Below, in pieces: positions 1 through 13,205 of a stretch of 64,000 nt of DNA. This stretch comes from Tachypleus tridentatus (lineage: Eukaryota; Arthropoda; Merostomata; Xiphosura; Limulidae), in the NCBI RefSeq assembly GCF_004210375.1, contig NC_134829.1:25374034-25438033 (forward strand), written 5' to 3'. Under the pieces are notes generated by a model. The model worked only from the letters and a program-made list of their open reading frames with translations. It was not told where the DNA came from and did no database searches. Positions within the stretch are counted from its first letter, which is position 1. Each line of letters opens with the position of its first letter. Position numbers and translations under genes: made by a program.

Positions 1-1319
1 TGTTTTACCGACGAATAGTAGGACTGACCAAACATTATAATGCCCCCACAAATGTGTTTGGTGTAACGGTAACTATTAGAGTCTGTCAGTAAATGTTTCT
101 TTTTTAATCATGGAGAAGTGTTTGTAAATAATCAATATTTTCAATAAATGAGTGTAAAAATTATCATAAAATTCAATCTCAGAATAAGTAGTTTTTCCTG
201 AGAGCATCCCCCCAACCCTCCTAGCGCTGGCACACTATTCTGAGTTGCCTGACTAATAAAAAATATTACTTCCTCCACCACCTTCTTAAAGGTCGTTTTT
301 ACTGAAGTTAAGTTCTGAAAGAACACAAATGCACTCAGACTCCCGTGTAGAAAGGTAAACATTACAATAATACCCCAACTAAGCATTATAATTCTTGAAA
401 ATGAATTGGTTCTTTTGGTGATAGAAACTAGAATCTTACAGGGTTTTTTTCCTTACAGGTCACTTTTGTTCTGTGAAGTATTCAGACGTTTTATGCATTT
501 AAACACAACTATATTTTGTTGATCTACGCTTGACCAATACTTCTGCATTAATAATCGACAGTCCAATGCATTATCATGCTCTCAATTTATTCCCAGAAGC
601 TGTTCACATTTCTTCAGTCCTAAATTCATTCACTTAGATTTATGAACCTTCATTCGTTATCTCCCGTATACATATTTGTTCTTGCATTATAACGTGCAGT
701 TACTATCCTTGCTCTGTTCTATTACTTAGCATTGTGTATCCGTGTTTTGTTAGTCTGCTGTTTCTACTTCCAATCTTTGTATGCAAGTGATGATGGGTGC
801 AGCTGGTCTGTCATTCGAAGCAGTTGCTCGTTATTTGTTTTAGCAAGTATTCTAGAACATCGACAACAGACGGAAAACACGTAAGCCTTAACAGGGAACG
901 AATGAATGGACTGGGACGATTTCATATGTCTCTCTCGTAACACTAGTCCGAGAGGATTAAACATGTTACTTCTGTTGAAAACTGTTAGTCACTAGGATGA
1001 TTATATTGTACTCGAAACTGTTAACCCCTGACGTGTTTACAAAACAGTTTACATGTGCTGAAAACTATTACTTACTGAGATGATTATTTGTATTTAACTT
1101 ATGTTGTAGACAATTAGACACTTAAATCTTTATTTATATTTTACTCTATTACACAGGATAGACAGTACAGGTAGCCCAGTGTGCAGCTTTTCACTAATAA
1201 AACAATAACAATCTGCTGGAATCTATTGTAACTGTGTTAGTTTTATAATGGCTGGGATTCTTTAAGTAGGTGTAAGTAACTTGCTGACGATAAATTTCAA
1301 TGATAAATGAACAGCACAC
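1..1319. other. Intergenic, no supported gene
   Basis: This stretch is AT-rich with ordinary CpG content. A minus-strand open stretch near 180-345 follows an acceptor-like TTCTTTCAG and reads for about 55 codons, but I recognise no domain and no partner exon. No repeat family is identified. Confidence 0.5.
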
Positions 1320-2880
1320 CATCCATGTAGATCTGAAAACATCTATTTCCCTGAAAGACGTCAAAACAGTATCTTAAACAACTTTTGTAGAGAATTTTTA
1401 CGCAAAGCCATCAACATAATTTCACAGAAAAGAAAACTAAAAATCTCACACAAAAAGATAGTTAAACATCAAAATTCTAAAAGCAGATTAAAGTAATGCT
1501 ATAGTTATAATGAACACAAATGAGTACATTCAAAAAACGAATAGCATCTTATCAGATACGAACAAATTTAAACCAATACACACTAATCCAACAAAACGCA
1601 TGAAAACCAACTAAATAAAATACTACTACAAATAAAAAACAACAATCTCAGATAATCTTTCATTCTTACCGACTCACGCACGCCACAACGAAACGGCACT
1701 CACAAACCTGATTGTCTACTACGACCCATAATGTCGACCGATGAATCATTCAACTACAACCTTGGTAAATACATAGCGCGAGCATTTTCTAAATATGTAA
1801 CATCAGCCGGATCCTTTTTCAAAAACTCTTTCAGTTTTAAATGTATTCTTGACCAACTAAACCATAAAGCCTTAAGGACCAGTTTTGAAGTAATCTCCCT
1901 CTTCACAGAAGTCTCAACTACCAAAGCCCGCGAGATAGCTTAAGAATTTTATATCTAAGACCCCAGTTCATTGATACACACCCCTAGCAACCAATTAGCA
2001 ACCTTTATAGAATTCAATACCTCCAGAAGTAACTTTATGTTCAATGACCAAAACTACCTACAAATAAATGACTTAAATATGGGCAATCCCGTGTCACTAG
2101 TTATAGCCAACATTTTCATGACACAGATTGAATCTCAAGCGATCAGTTCAGCTTTACATCCACCACTATACTGGTACAGATATGTTGACGATACAATTGC
2201 TGGATTCACATTTACAGAGCACACACTTAGTTTTTCAACCGCGTTAACTCTATACACCCCAACATTAAGTTCACCCGTGAGCACGAAAAAACTAACCAAA
2301 TAACATTTCTCAACATCATAAGAACCGATACACAATTCAAAACAGAAATCCACAGAAAAATCACCCATACTAGACTTAGCACATGAAACTAAACAAAAAC
2401 TCAACATGTTAAGAAACCAAATAAACACAGCCACAAAACTATGTTCACCCGATAAAATTAATGATGAAATCAACAAAATAAAACAACACTTTATCAACAA
2501 ATTTCCTCCAAAAACAGTTGAAATATTACACGCACGCACTTAGACTAACAACACGTTCGACAGCAGGCAAACAATAATAACTCCCACGAAACAACAAACT
2601 GCAAAACTTTGCACTGCTGCATACTATATATTTCCCGATATCTGCGAAAATATGACCAACATTTGGAAAGAAACTTGTAAGAAAACACGACATTCCAGTA
2701 TACCAAATTTATTCAAAAACCAGGTACAAAACTAAAGTCCATACTATGTAAAAACTACACTGGCAAACCTAACACCAATATTATTTATAAAATACAATGC
2801 AACAACTGCCACGACTTCTATATTGAATAAGTATTGAAGTACAGAACCAGACTATTGAAGATGTCATATCTGCTACAAAA
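1320..2880 (+). mobile_element. Decayed Penelope-like element (PLE)
   Basis: Stretches in all three plus frames read as a Penelope-type reverse transcriptase in the right order. An N-terminal region near 1380-1470 (FLRKAIN) comes first. A thumb-side motif PIMSTDESFNYNLGKYIA follows at 1725-1775, then SLFTEV near 1905. The palm follows in another frame with the FMFNDQNY and MGNP segments. The catalytic motif YRYVDD lies near 2178-2193. A late segment YKIQCNNCHDFYI at 2790-2830 matches the start of the GIY-YIG endonuclease that PLEs carry downstream of RT. Stops and frameshifts break every frame, and the endonuclease is cut short just after its first motif. The copy is dead and 3'-truncated. 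It lies outside gene 1 and is CpG-richer than the repeats inside that gene. Confidence 0.8.
1731..2303 (+). pseudogene. PLE reverse transcriptase, broken palm domain
   Basis: Two open pieces cover this part of the RT: 1731-1943 and 1971-2303, in different frames. The first carries the NYNLGKY motif and the SLFTEV block that contains RT motif A. The second carries the MGNPVSLVIANIFM block and the YVDD catalytic box. The conserved acidic residue of motif A (usually F-D before V-x-S-L) is replaced in SFEVISLF, so the enzyme would be inactive even without the frameshift between the pieces. The downstream thumb (near 2380-2530, LNMLRNQINTATKLC) is still readable in a third frame. Confidence 0.78.
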
Positions 2881-5149
2881 CGCATTAGGAATAAACACTT
2901 TTTCTGTGGTTTTTTTCAGTAATGGTATCATGAAAATAGATGCATCACAGAAAAAGTGGCTCAGTTTTGAAACAATTACAAAAAATACTGCTTTTTTCTT
3001 CTGCAGTTCATCGGGTCTTCAAGATGGAATAAGTTGTAATTTTAACTAGTTTTTTTTTAGTTATTATAAATTGAGTTGCAGCATGAGATAAAGTGTACTT
3101 TACTCTCTTTTTTCAGTTTACTTTACAGCGATTATTATGGTTTTTGAATAAGACCAGTTTTGAAGCAAAAACATAAACAAACTGTTGTAATGAAACGTAT
3201 AGGCCAAATGATTTACAAATTAATGAAAACACGGAACAATCTTTTGTTTAATTTTGATTTTGCTTACAGATCAAGTATTATTTTATTACAGATTAAACAA
3301 TATTATTTATTATAACAAGTACGGCGTTTGAATTTTAGATAGAATCATTCTCAAGTAAACGTGCTTTAAAGGTAAAGAAGGTTTTCGAATTTAAATCAAT
3401 ATTCAACAATCTTAAGCTTTCTGTACCGTTAAATCTAATGTACTTAAGAATCAATGACCGCACCAGTGATTGAAACGTCGTGCCTGTTCTAAAAATAACA
3501 AATTTCCATAGTATAAAATCTGTAACTTGTAATAAAATAAAATTGTAACTAATTTCTATAGCAAAATGAAAACGGAAATTTTTATTCTCTTATGCAATTT
3601 CGTTTAAGTCAAAATTTATCTCTACCCTTACTTTTATTTTTTTCAGAATCTACAGCTTATAATAGTGATGGAAAAATTAAAATTGGTATACTTACCTTCA
3701 CAAGTCATTCCCATGAATTGATGATAGAAAATATATACATATGTAAAAGCGAACTTGTCACTTAAGCAGATTTTTGACTGATAACCAGAACACAAAGAAA
3801 GATAAACAAAAGTAAGATAAATAATTAAATTCTTCTCACTCTAAGCTTTCACCAGCTCTATTTTCTGTGGCATGACCACATTTTATGTAGTTACATACAG
3901 TTCGTGATTCGTGCATAATGTAAAATTAATTTACTCCCATTTAATTAGTAAAGTCAGTATTATAGCTGTATGTTCATATATCAGTCACTCATAAATTCCA
4001 CTAAACGTTTGGGCATAAATGCCAAACAACTGATTCAATACATAAGTGGCATTCGATATATCAGTTTGGACTGGCGAAATTACTGCAAAATAGGTAAAAT
4101 GAGAGTTAACCTTCTAGATGGTTGTGTCAAAATTCGATGAAAAAAAAAGAGAACAAAAAACGTATACTAAAAGTTTAAGATATCTGTTGTTGTTGTTGTT
4201 GTTTTTTTTGGAGGGAATTAGAAGATGAATTAGTAGTTTTGCAGTAAAAATGGATATAATTAATAAATAATTACCTTTAATATAAAAGAAATTTTTTTTT
4301 TAAATGTGTCATTAATTCATATTTTTCCGCACTTGACAGAATTTAATTCAAACAGGTAACTGCAATTGCGCGAGCATTATTTTGTGAATATAAATTTGTA
4401 TTTACTAGTTAACAAAAGAGTTAAGATATTGTATAATATCTTCAAACAGTTAAGTAGTTTAAGTTATTTCAAGTAGATTATATTGAAGCAGTGTAAAAAA
4501 TATCATATTGTTTTCAATATAGATTAACAATTCACCTTTCAAATATATTTTACATACTAGAACAGAAACAAACTTATAAATAGTGACTTTACACACTCCA
4601 TCCTTATATAGGTGCATGAAACAGGACATTGTTTCAGACTAATTTAACTTATTGTAAGTTTAACTTTGTATCACTTAAAATGAAAAGCAAAACAGGAGTT
4701 TATTAAGACCCAATAAACGAGGAACGGAATTACTACAATTAAGAAACTTCTTTTCGCCATGATATTTTCCAATCTGTTTGTTAAAGCTAACATTATCATA
4801 CTGTACACCTTTAATAGTGATAGAACAAAGGCCATACGAAAATTTGTAATGAGTTCTCATGAGCTAATGAATCCAAAAATGTTTGGAAGTTATCATGTTA
4901 ATTTTATTTATTAATAACATTTACGATGTCTAACATATCGTTTTATTGTGCAGTGTTATATTTATGTCGTTTGATCCATCCCATTCTAGTGCTATGTAGG
5001 CATAAAATGTTTTTTTTCAAAATTGAAGTATTCCTTAGTAATTATTGTATGATTTTTCACGCTGTTATTATCCAATTACAAACACAACCTTAATACTAGA
5101 CTGTGACAAATACTGGTCCGGAACGACACCTATAAAGAATGAGTTTAAA
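2881..5149. other. Intergenic AT-rich DNA, no gene seen
   Basis: I see no coding region with exon-like boundaries. A short GTT/TTG tract lies at 4188-4203, followed by poly-T. Open stretches here are short and show no domain. Confidence 0.5.
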
Positions 5150-5660
5150 TAATAATTTGCCGCTCTAAGCGGCCAAATCCAACATTGCTCATGATTTCCT
5201 GGGGTGTTCCATTGGATCAAAGAACTACCAATCACAAAGAGACATTACTTAGCCAGGAAGAAGGTGATGATGGCGTCTGGAAAGGAGGACGAGATTGCAT
5301 AGTGAACGTATTGACCAGGTAAAGTAAATTTTAAAGAACTTTATTTGAGCATCACAGACTTTAAAAAAAATACTATCAGAAATGGGCGTTTAATGGTTTC
5401 GTTGTTGCACTGCCTTCAACAAAAATGTTTTTCATAGTGCAAAAGTCAGTTATAGCGTATTTAGAATAAATACGTCGACAAGGAAGCAACATGGCGAATA
5501 ATGCTTCTTAGCCTCACACCATGGTTCTTCGATATCTTGACTAGTGTTATTGTTAACCTCGACCCTTTTCTCATTGACCACACCACGTGCTCTTAAATCG
5601 CTACTGCTGTAATTGGTCAAATCATCTCAAAAAGACGATGTGATTGTTTAACACAAGCGT
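5150..5660 (+). promoter_or_regulatory. Candidate promoter and non-coding first exon of gene 1
   Basis: This is a local island of higher GC and CpG. It holds a CCAAT-type motif (CCAATCAC near 5228), an E-box CACGTG near 5585 and an inverted CCAAT (ATTGGTC) near 5612. A strong donor CCAG/GTAAAG sits at 5318/5319, so an exon ending at 5318 is possible. It would contain a ten-codon upstream ORF (5270-5302, starting MASGKEDE) that stops before the donor. The position fits the start of the CpG-poor block downstream. The link to the coding exon at 12847 is inferred from position only; no transcript evidence is available, and a minus-strand gene could equally use this promoter. Confidence 0.3.
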
Positions 5661-8600
5661 ACTAATAAATACTACAAATTATAATAACTCAAAACTTAAC
5701 ACTGGTAACAGTATTTCACTATTTTAAATATAATTTGCTATTTAGTATAAAATGTAACGTTTAGTCCCATACAACGATATTGCACAGTTAATTACTTGAT
5801 TTAAAGGAAATACAGAAATAGCCGAGATGTGAATTAACTTAAGTCATTTATAATTCTCAAATAAAATATTTTATATCTGTTCTTTAATTACGTTTGCTGT
5901 TAAGAACATATAAGTGATAACTGATGGGTAAATTGCTTGACAGCATATAGCTTTTCACGAAGTATTTTTTAATTTTATTATTTGTAAGTAAAACCTTCAC
6001 TTCATGTACATTTTGTGAGAGACAACTCGTGCAAGTAATTTAATGCTCCATGGCCTTATGTTAATAAAATATTATAGGAATAACTTGAATAAAATTTTGT
6101 TTATGAAATTTGAGGTCAGTGCAACAGTGGTCAAGCTAAATTAATTTAAAATATAAGGTTGCACAAAACCACGAACACACCCATCTAGAGGATTTAACAT
6201 ATCTTGTTGTCTACCACAAAGTATTTATACCTTTAGATTTATTTTATTAATTAAAAGAAAAAAAAGCTTTAATATGTCCCTTTTATTAATGGAACAGAAA
6301 AAAGACAACAAAGACCCAAATTGTTGTGGAAATGTTTAAGATTTAGATGAAGCTGGAGTAATAAACAAATGCAAAACACCTCTAATAACTGAGGATTGAG
6401 CATCATCTAGGGCTCAGCTGTAATCAACATTTGTGCCTATTTGGAAGAAAAGATTATTCGTTGTAAAGAAAATCTGTTGTTATTGAGTTGTAGTGTGGAA
6501 GTAGGGTTACTTTTATGTTTTTGGCAACTTTTTCAAATATGTGACAGCCTAAGTAACATGAGAATGAATTTAGTGGCAAGTTGGTTTCCTTAATAATAAC
6601 ATTTATAGTATTAGTTATATATTTATAATAAATGTTTGACTATTTAGTGGTAAATTATTGTGAAAAACTATATTTTCAGTATTTCAAGTGAAAGATTAGC
6701 TTGAGGATGCAAGATATTAAGATCAAGTAACTTGATGAAAATGTAATCCTAGAATACACAGAACATTTGTGATTATAAAACTGTATGAAGTCTCTTAGAA
6801 ACAAGGATACATTATAATTACAAAAATAAATGTAGCATTTGGTCAGTGTTTTAGCAAGGGTCAAAATTTCAGATTACATGTTATGAAAAAAGTCTAAATG
6901 AGAACACAGTAATTCTTTAAGTTTTACAATAAGTAAAGAACTTAGATGATAGAAAGATTGTACTGTTAGTTTAAGTAAAGAAAACATTAAACTAAGTTAA
7001 CTAAAGAAAGAACTGTATCTTCAAATTATTAGTAAAACTAATGTACTTATGTCCACAACAAAATGTAAAATTGCATGTACAGTAATAACAGAAACAAAAG
7101 CAAATAGGATAAACCTGAAAAACAGGTTTTCAAGTGATGGAGTAACTTCAATTGAAAATTAAATGCAAGTGAAACCAAAGGTACGTGTAGTAGTCAAGAT
7201 CCTATAAGATTATTATTATAATCTTATAGTATACTATAATATACTATAATCTTATAGTATCTTAAAATATCACTAAGCTAATTGAGTGAAACATTTTTTT
7301 CTTTATCAGAATCTTGTGAATGTTGTGCCATTATCTGATTTCCCAATTTACTATATGATTAAGCTATCTTATTCTTAAAGAAGAAGGAGAAAGGAAATGA
7401 AATATACCAAAATGACTGTATTTAATGAGAATTGGTAACGAAATTGTTCGTAAAATTAGCGAGTTATAGTTGAAGTTAACTTGTTTTTATGCACCCTGGT
7501 GCTAGTTTTGAATTTGTACATGCATAATTTAGGATCTTTAATTTAAAGCAAGTTACATATACAAACTATTAAAAATAAGAAAAATTTAAGGTGTCACTGT
7601 ACAATAAACTCAAGTGTATGTTACCAACTATATATGTAAAAAATTATTGTTCAGAATTTGGACTTAGTGAGCTTTTGGATTAGGATGCTGTTAGGACTTA
7701 ATCAGACACTAGAAGTATATCCATATACGTGAGAAGAACATTTTCTCTTATTATTGGTATAGCTGTATTTTTATACTGTTCAGTTTATTTATTTATAGTT
7801 CTGCCTATCTTGGTTTACCTACCTCCAAGTTTCATTTTTCTTTTACAGTATTGTTGTCCTGATGTATGTTTGCATATGTAATGCATCTTTTTATCTTTTT
7901 CATTTCTAAGTTTTATTTTGTGAATATCAAATATTTTATAGCTTTCATCAATTTCAATATAATCCTTTTCTCTCTTCCAGGCAATCAATATAAATACATT
8001 TGTAATCTTTCACATTATTAAACATGTAGGCATGCATGTCACATGACAAAAGGTTCTACAGGAACAATTCTGAGAAATGTGTAGTGTAAGAACAGCCTTG
8101 TTTTTAGATATACAAAGATTATTCTTATTACCTTTAAGAAAGTTACTGTCACAAACCTCTACCAGTAAAAAAATGCTTAGTAATGTATTCATTCTCCACA
8201 GAAATATGCAAGTCATAATCATAATACCTGTGCAAAGTAATTTAGTTTTTAATGCTTCAACATTAAGCTTGTTAAGGTTCTTATAAATCAAACCATTCTT
8301 CACAGTATTAGAAGTATGCTTGCATTTCCGTATCAATAGCTCATGCAGTTAATGTATATGTTGACTAATGTTACTATCTCTAACATTTTTTGCTTGAAAC
8401 TAATTCCACAACACACTTACCATCCACTGACAATCTAGCTGTTCTTCAACATTGGCTTTGTTCATCTAAACACTGCACAATCTAGCTGTTCTAATTAAAG
8501 CAAATCTATATTTTTACATAAGAGTAGCTTTTACATTTAGCTTTTTTATATTTAAGTTCAGAGGGTGCGAAATCTAATTTGACAAACACTGAAAAAGGTT

Positions 8601-11600
8601 AAGAACCACTGATCTAAACATTGTTCTTACTTACTCCAGTCTTTCATACCCCACTTAAATACCCTTGGCAATATCTAATTTGCAAATTTCTCTACCTTCA
8701 CCAAAGTGCCATCTATCCTGGTACTGCATATAAGCATCTCACTTTGATATTATAATCACTTTTTCTCGACAAAGCATTGGTCAGTATTTTCTCTGATGAA
8801 GTGTTTATAAGTTATATTGTTAGGAATTGGGGTTTTCACATAGCCTTGTGGATTTTAGTATAGTTATAATTTCAAAAAATAAATCAGATGTGATATTTTG
8901 TTTCTCCTTTGTTATCTAGTGTCTCTGTTATTTAAGGGGAGGGTACCTCAGCTGAAGCTGTTTGTGTTTGCTAATAGATGGAGACACTCATTTGGCCTGG
9001 GGTGTTTTTTTTCCTTGAGCTTCTGAAGTTTTGTTTTTGTTGTTTTTTTCTTTATCTTGGGGAGAATTTAAATTCTGTGTTTTGACACTTTGCTTTACTA
9101 AGTTGGCTCCTCAAGTGTAATTTGGATCCACTTCCTTCTCCTTTTGTTCAATTAATAACTTGGATTTGTGAGATTTGGAGGCTTTTCTTTGTTCACTTAC
9201 AGTGTTGGTGGAAGGGGAGACTATTTAGTTGGACTTTGTATCCTCTTTTGTCTGTCTGTTTGTCTTGCCTTCTAGTGGAAGCTTTTTTTTCTTTTTGAAT
9301 CCTACTATGAGTTGTTGGCAGAGACATTTTTATGAGATTGGTGTTAATTTTACATAGGTTGTCAAATCAAGGAAGTTTATACAAGAATAAAGGAGACAAA
9401 GTTAGAACTAACTAAAAAAAATAAACCAATATGATATTTTTTTGGTAAAGGTAAATCCTACAACCTTTTTCATATTGATTGTTCCAGTTTACAGTTAGCA
9501 ATTAATGTCTGACCAAATCTGAATAAATATCTTCATTTTGCTGTTAATAAAGCTATTCCTGTCTTTAGCAATTCTAATTGGTAGTGTACTGAGTGCTTAG
9601 ATAGATCCATGTATAAAGAACCATAGTTTTTTCTTATGGAAGTTAGGTTATTAGTGCCATTTTTTTGTGTTATGTGAGCTTTGAATAAAATCCAAAATAT
9701 AGTTCAAATTGCATAATGTTAGGTACACTTAAAGCCAGTTGTATTACAAGTGTTTATGGTAGCAATCAACAAACAAATATGGCTGAAAATAATTAGGGTT
9801 GGTTAGTCCAGTACTAGGTCAATAAGGCATAATAATTGCTTCTTACTTGTTAGTGTTGTTCTCTTCATTTGGAAAGAAGTTTTCTGAAGAATATAGTGAC
9901 CTACCTACTTGAGGATATTTTCAGGCTTTGAGTGCAAGTTACTGTTGGAATTTAGTTCAGAAATCTACCTATTTGTAGTTTTTGTCAAGTAACACTTCAC
10001 TCTCTAAATTTCTACATCTAAGAGTAAAAATAAAAAATTATTTTATGGTTAATGAAAGATAAAATTGTTATTAGGTATTACAGCTAACAGTTACCACCAT
10101 CATAAGTTGTGAATTCAGTGTTGATATAAGTCAAGCTAACATTGTAGCTACTAATCAGAGTAGCTTACAAAGTTTTGATGGTAACTTTCTTATTGAAACT
10201 ACTTGGCTAACATATCTGATAAAGATTTTGTCTTTCCTTGTGTCAAAAAGCATTTTGTTTTATACTCTTAACTTCCTTCATAAAGAGTTGTTTCCCCTCT
10301 CCAGTCCATACTTCTCCAACTGAAGGAAAAATAGTCCTTTATGAGAAAAAATTGTTACTACAATTCATTCAAGCATAAATTGGTGCAAGTTCACCAACCT
10401 GTGCTACCTCAAAATAGGCTTCTAAGAGTGAATGGAATGTTTTATGTTCAATATTTAATGACATGAACATTTGTTATGATATAGAGGAATAATCGAGAGG
10501 AAGACTAAAAAAATATGAGCTTGTACTTACCATTAATGCCAGATTTTAACCTTGCATGTTATATTTTTATCTTGCAAGACAGCTCTATCCAGCATAACTT
10601 TCATCTTTGCACCTTAACAACAGACCAGCAGAGTTACTGACAATCTACAGGTAGAGCTTAAGTTCAAGTTGGTATTGCTTATGAAGGACACAAAGGCTCT
10701 ACACACATTCATTCTCAACTTCAAGTCTTTTCTCTCCACCACTGAGATTTATCCTTTCACAAAAGGCAACAGATTTCTTGATTTAAGCTCTCAAAAAGAG
10801 TGAAAGGGTTATATATATTTTCAGTTATTTTACAAGTCATTCTCATTTAAATATTATTCAGATATATGTGGATCAAAGGATACTGATTTGATTTCACAAA
10901 GAAAGTTAAAATTATCTCTCTCTCTCTTGTTATCAGTAGGTGATGAAAGTTCTTTTAGATGTTCATTGTTGAGACTTTACCCTCAGACCAAATGTTGAAA
11001 CTTAGTTAAGCAGCAACTGCTTGGTTATTTTTTCAAAACATTTTACCTATTCAGTTTTTGGAATTCTTATGAAATTTCCAATAAAATTACATGTCTCTAT
11101 GACAAATAGCTTTTGAACAATAAGTTCAATAAAAGTCTGGGTCATCATTCATTGAACAAATTTTGCATCTTGACCAGATGTGGTTAAAACTTTAGTTAAT
11201 TCTCTTCCTGCCTGAAACATTTTATTCCAAATTTGTTATAACTTAATGTCTTGTTATAGAATGACCATTTATACAACCTCTGTTTAACCCCTGGTAAAGT
11301 GTTTAGGAACACCTTATTGTTTATCTCAAAATATTATTGATATTATGGCTATTTCCTTTTCTCACATAATCTGTCATTTTTTGATAAATATCTCACTTAT
11401 AATTATTTTTCATATGCTGACATTTAGTACTGAGGGAGAAAGCTAAAGTATGTTATTAAAGTTGTTCTCAGAATGTATCAGTCCTCAGGGCACATAGGTA
11501 CCTCAATTGTTTTTTAATACCACCCTTCCTCTATTCAAGTCTTCCAGCTAGTAAAAACCTTCAGATACTCATTGATTTCTTTAGTAAAGGTGGATACTAT

Positions 11601-12289
11601 TTTTCACTTACTGTCAGGTTTTTCTAGATAAATGTATCCCCCATTTTATTAATTTTGATGTTAGAAAAAATTCTTTTCAACTGGAATGTCCTGAATATGA
11701 GAGAGTTCATCAATGAGTGACATCAAAAGGTGGTAAAAGAAGACATGATTAACAATTATCAATCCAGAATTAAGTACTAAACTTAAATTTATTGAAGATT
11801 GGTGTAGATTTTATTGCATTTCTTGGTTTTTCTTTGTCTGTTACTCATACCCACTCTTATTTCTTTTCGACACTTTGTATCATTCATCAAACACTTTATT
11901 TTTTTCCAGTCATGTAGTGAATTTCCTGTTTATTCTTGAATAATACATCATTTTTCTTCTCTTAAGGTTTATATGGTCAAAATGTTGATTAAATTTTCTT
12001 TGTCATCAGAAGCTTTAACTCTTTGTATTTATAAAAGTTTTTATTCTTTAGACCCTTTCATTAGTTGTATGTATTAACTTTTATTAGTCTTAGTTAATCA
12101 GTTTTAATCCTAGAAGAAGTTGCTTAAACAGAAAACTGTTTAGTTTATGACAGTTCCTTTTAGTTTATACACACACATACTTTGTCAAAGTACTGTACTT
12201 ATGCTTATTTGATTCAGTAACAATTGCTTCCTGAAATGGGATGAATACATTTGTTGTTTTGTTTATAAGGGCACCATTTCCTTGTTATT
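5661..12289. other. Probable first intron of gene 1
   Basis: No coding exon is supported. CpG becomes scarce from about 6.2 kb. The stretch holds a palindromic AT block at 7203-7260 and a T/G-rich stretch at 8880-9310 that may be a very old repeat I cannot name. A short doubled phrase (CAATCTAGCTGTTCT) occurs near 8430 and 8480. Confidence 0.45.
7203..7260. repeat. AT palindrome
   Basis: CTATAAGATTAT and its exact reverse complement ATAATCTTATAG flank a TATT loop, followed by a partly repeated second palindrome (TATACTATAATATACTATAATC...). The DNA could extrude a cruciform. No function can be assigned. Confidence 0.7.
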
Positions 12290-12393
12290 AGCCTCCTAGT
12301 GGCACAGCAGTATGTTTGTGGGCTTACAACACCAGAAACTGGGCTTTGATACCCATGGTGGGCAGAGCACAGTTAATTCATTGTATAGCTTTT
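12290..12393 (+). mobile_element. Old tRNA-derived SINE, family 2
   Basis: The head GCCTCCTAGTGGCACAGCAG, a B-box-like TTTGATACCCATGG, and a tail phrase TTGTATAGCTTT match the other family-2 copies at 50.6, 51.6, 46.7, 60.7 and 63.7 kb. CpGs present in the younger copies are changed here, so this is an older, CpG-decayed insertion in the intron before the start exon of gene 1. Confidence 0.65.
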
Positions 12394-12447
12394 TTTCATA
12401 ACTACAAATCTCATCTTTGGTATAAATAGATTTTTAAACTAAATATA

Positions 12448-12706
12448 GAGGGTGTCTGAAAAGTCTGGAACTATGGGCACTTCATTGAATTTTGTAGAAT
12501 CTGTTCTGCACTCTGTTCTTATGATGTGAAATAAGTTTGGAGTAACCCTTAAATGGCAGCCATCCTCAGGTTACCTACAACATGCTTGCTGTTTATGGGC
12601 TGAGAGAAGGAATAACTTAACTTTTTTTCATAGCACAGTGATCTGCAACATATTTGAACTGAAAAGCAGCAAATTACCTTTGGTTCTAGACTTTTTGAAC
12701 ACCCTG
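12448..12706. mobile_element. Mariner-type MITE with terminal inverted repeats
   Basis: The left end reads AGGGTGTCTGAAAAGTCTGG; the right end is its imperfect reverse complement (CTAGACTTTTTGAACACCCT). TA dinucleotides lie just outside each end (12446-12447 and 12707-12708), the target duplication of Tc1/mariner elements. The inner 215 bp have no transposase reading frame. It ends about 140 bp before the coding start exon of gene 1. Confidence 0.72.
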
Positions 12707-12846
12707 TAAATTACATATACCTACTTGTTTTTTGTAGTTGTTTTATTGTTGTTACATTTTTGTGAATTTGATTTATTTGTTCTCAGAGTTATTTGGTTAA
12801 AACAATGATGCATATTTTAAGCTTTAATTTTATTTCTAATTTGCAG

Positions 12847-13205
12847 AACAAAATTCTGTACTCACAGCATTAAACAGCAGATAATGGACACACATTTGAA
12901 ATCTGATGCTGAATGCATGGGAAAAGATCCAGATAAACAAGTGACTCAAATAGAAAACAGTCAAGCACTGAATCTCATCAGTGAGCAGGCAGTGTTATCA
13001 GTGGTCAGCAACTCCTCTACAGGAACAACTCCTGTAACTAGTAATATTCCAATCACATATGTAGTGACAGGTTCATCCAGCTCAGTTCAGCTTTGTGAAG
13101 GGGAAAAAACTGGGACAGGGCAGTCTGTAACACCCCTGATATCTGCTATGACCTTGGACGAAGAAAATTCGCCTGCTCACTTCCTTCTGGAACGGCTAGC
13201 TTCAG
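12847..13205 (+). CDS. Gene 1 coding exon 1 (start exon)
   Basis: The acceptor is TTTGCAG at 12840-12846; 37 non-coding bases precede the ATG at 12884. The exon encodes residues 1-107 plus one base and ends at TTCAG/GTGAGT (phase 1). The encoded part is low in hydrophobic core and rich in Ser, Thr and Val, with no known domain. The window between this exon and the next contains the LINE and a DIRS tail copy, 8.6 kb in all. Confidence 0.88.

Noticed and set aside
8010-8336. 108-codon minus-strand open frame
   Set aside because: No domain, no splice-compatible neighbour and AT-rich composition; a similar frame is open on the other strand over the same bases.
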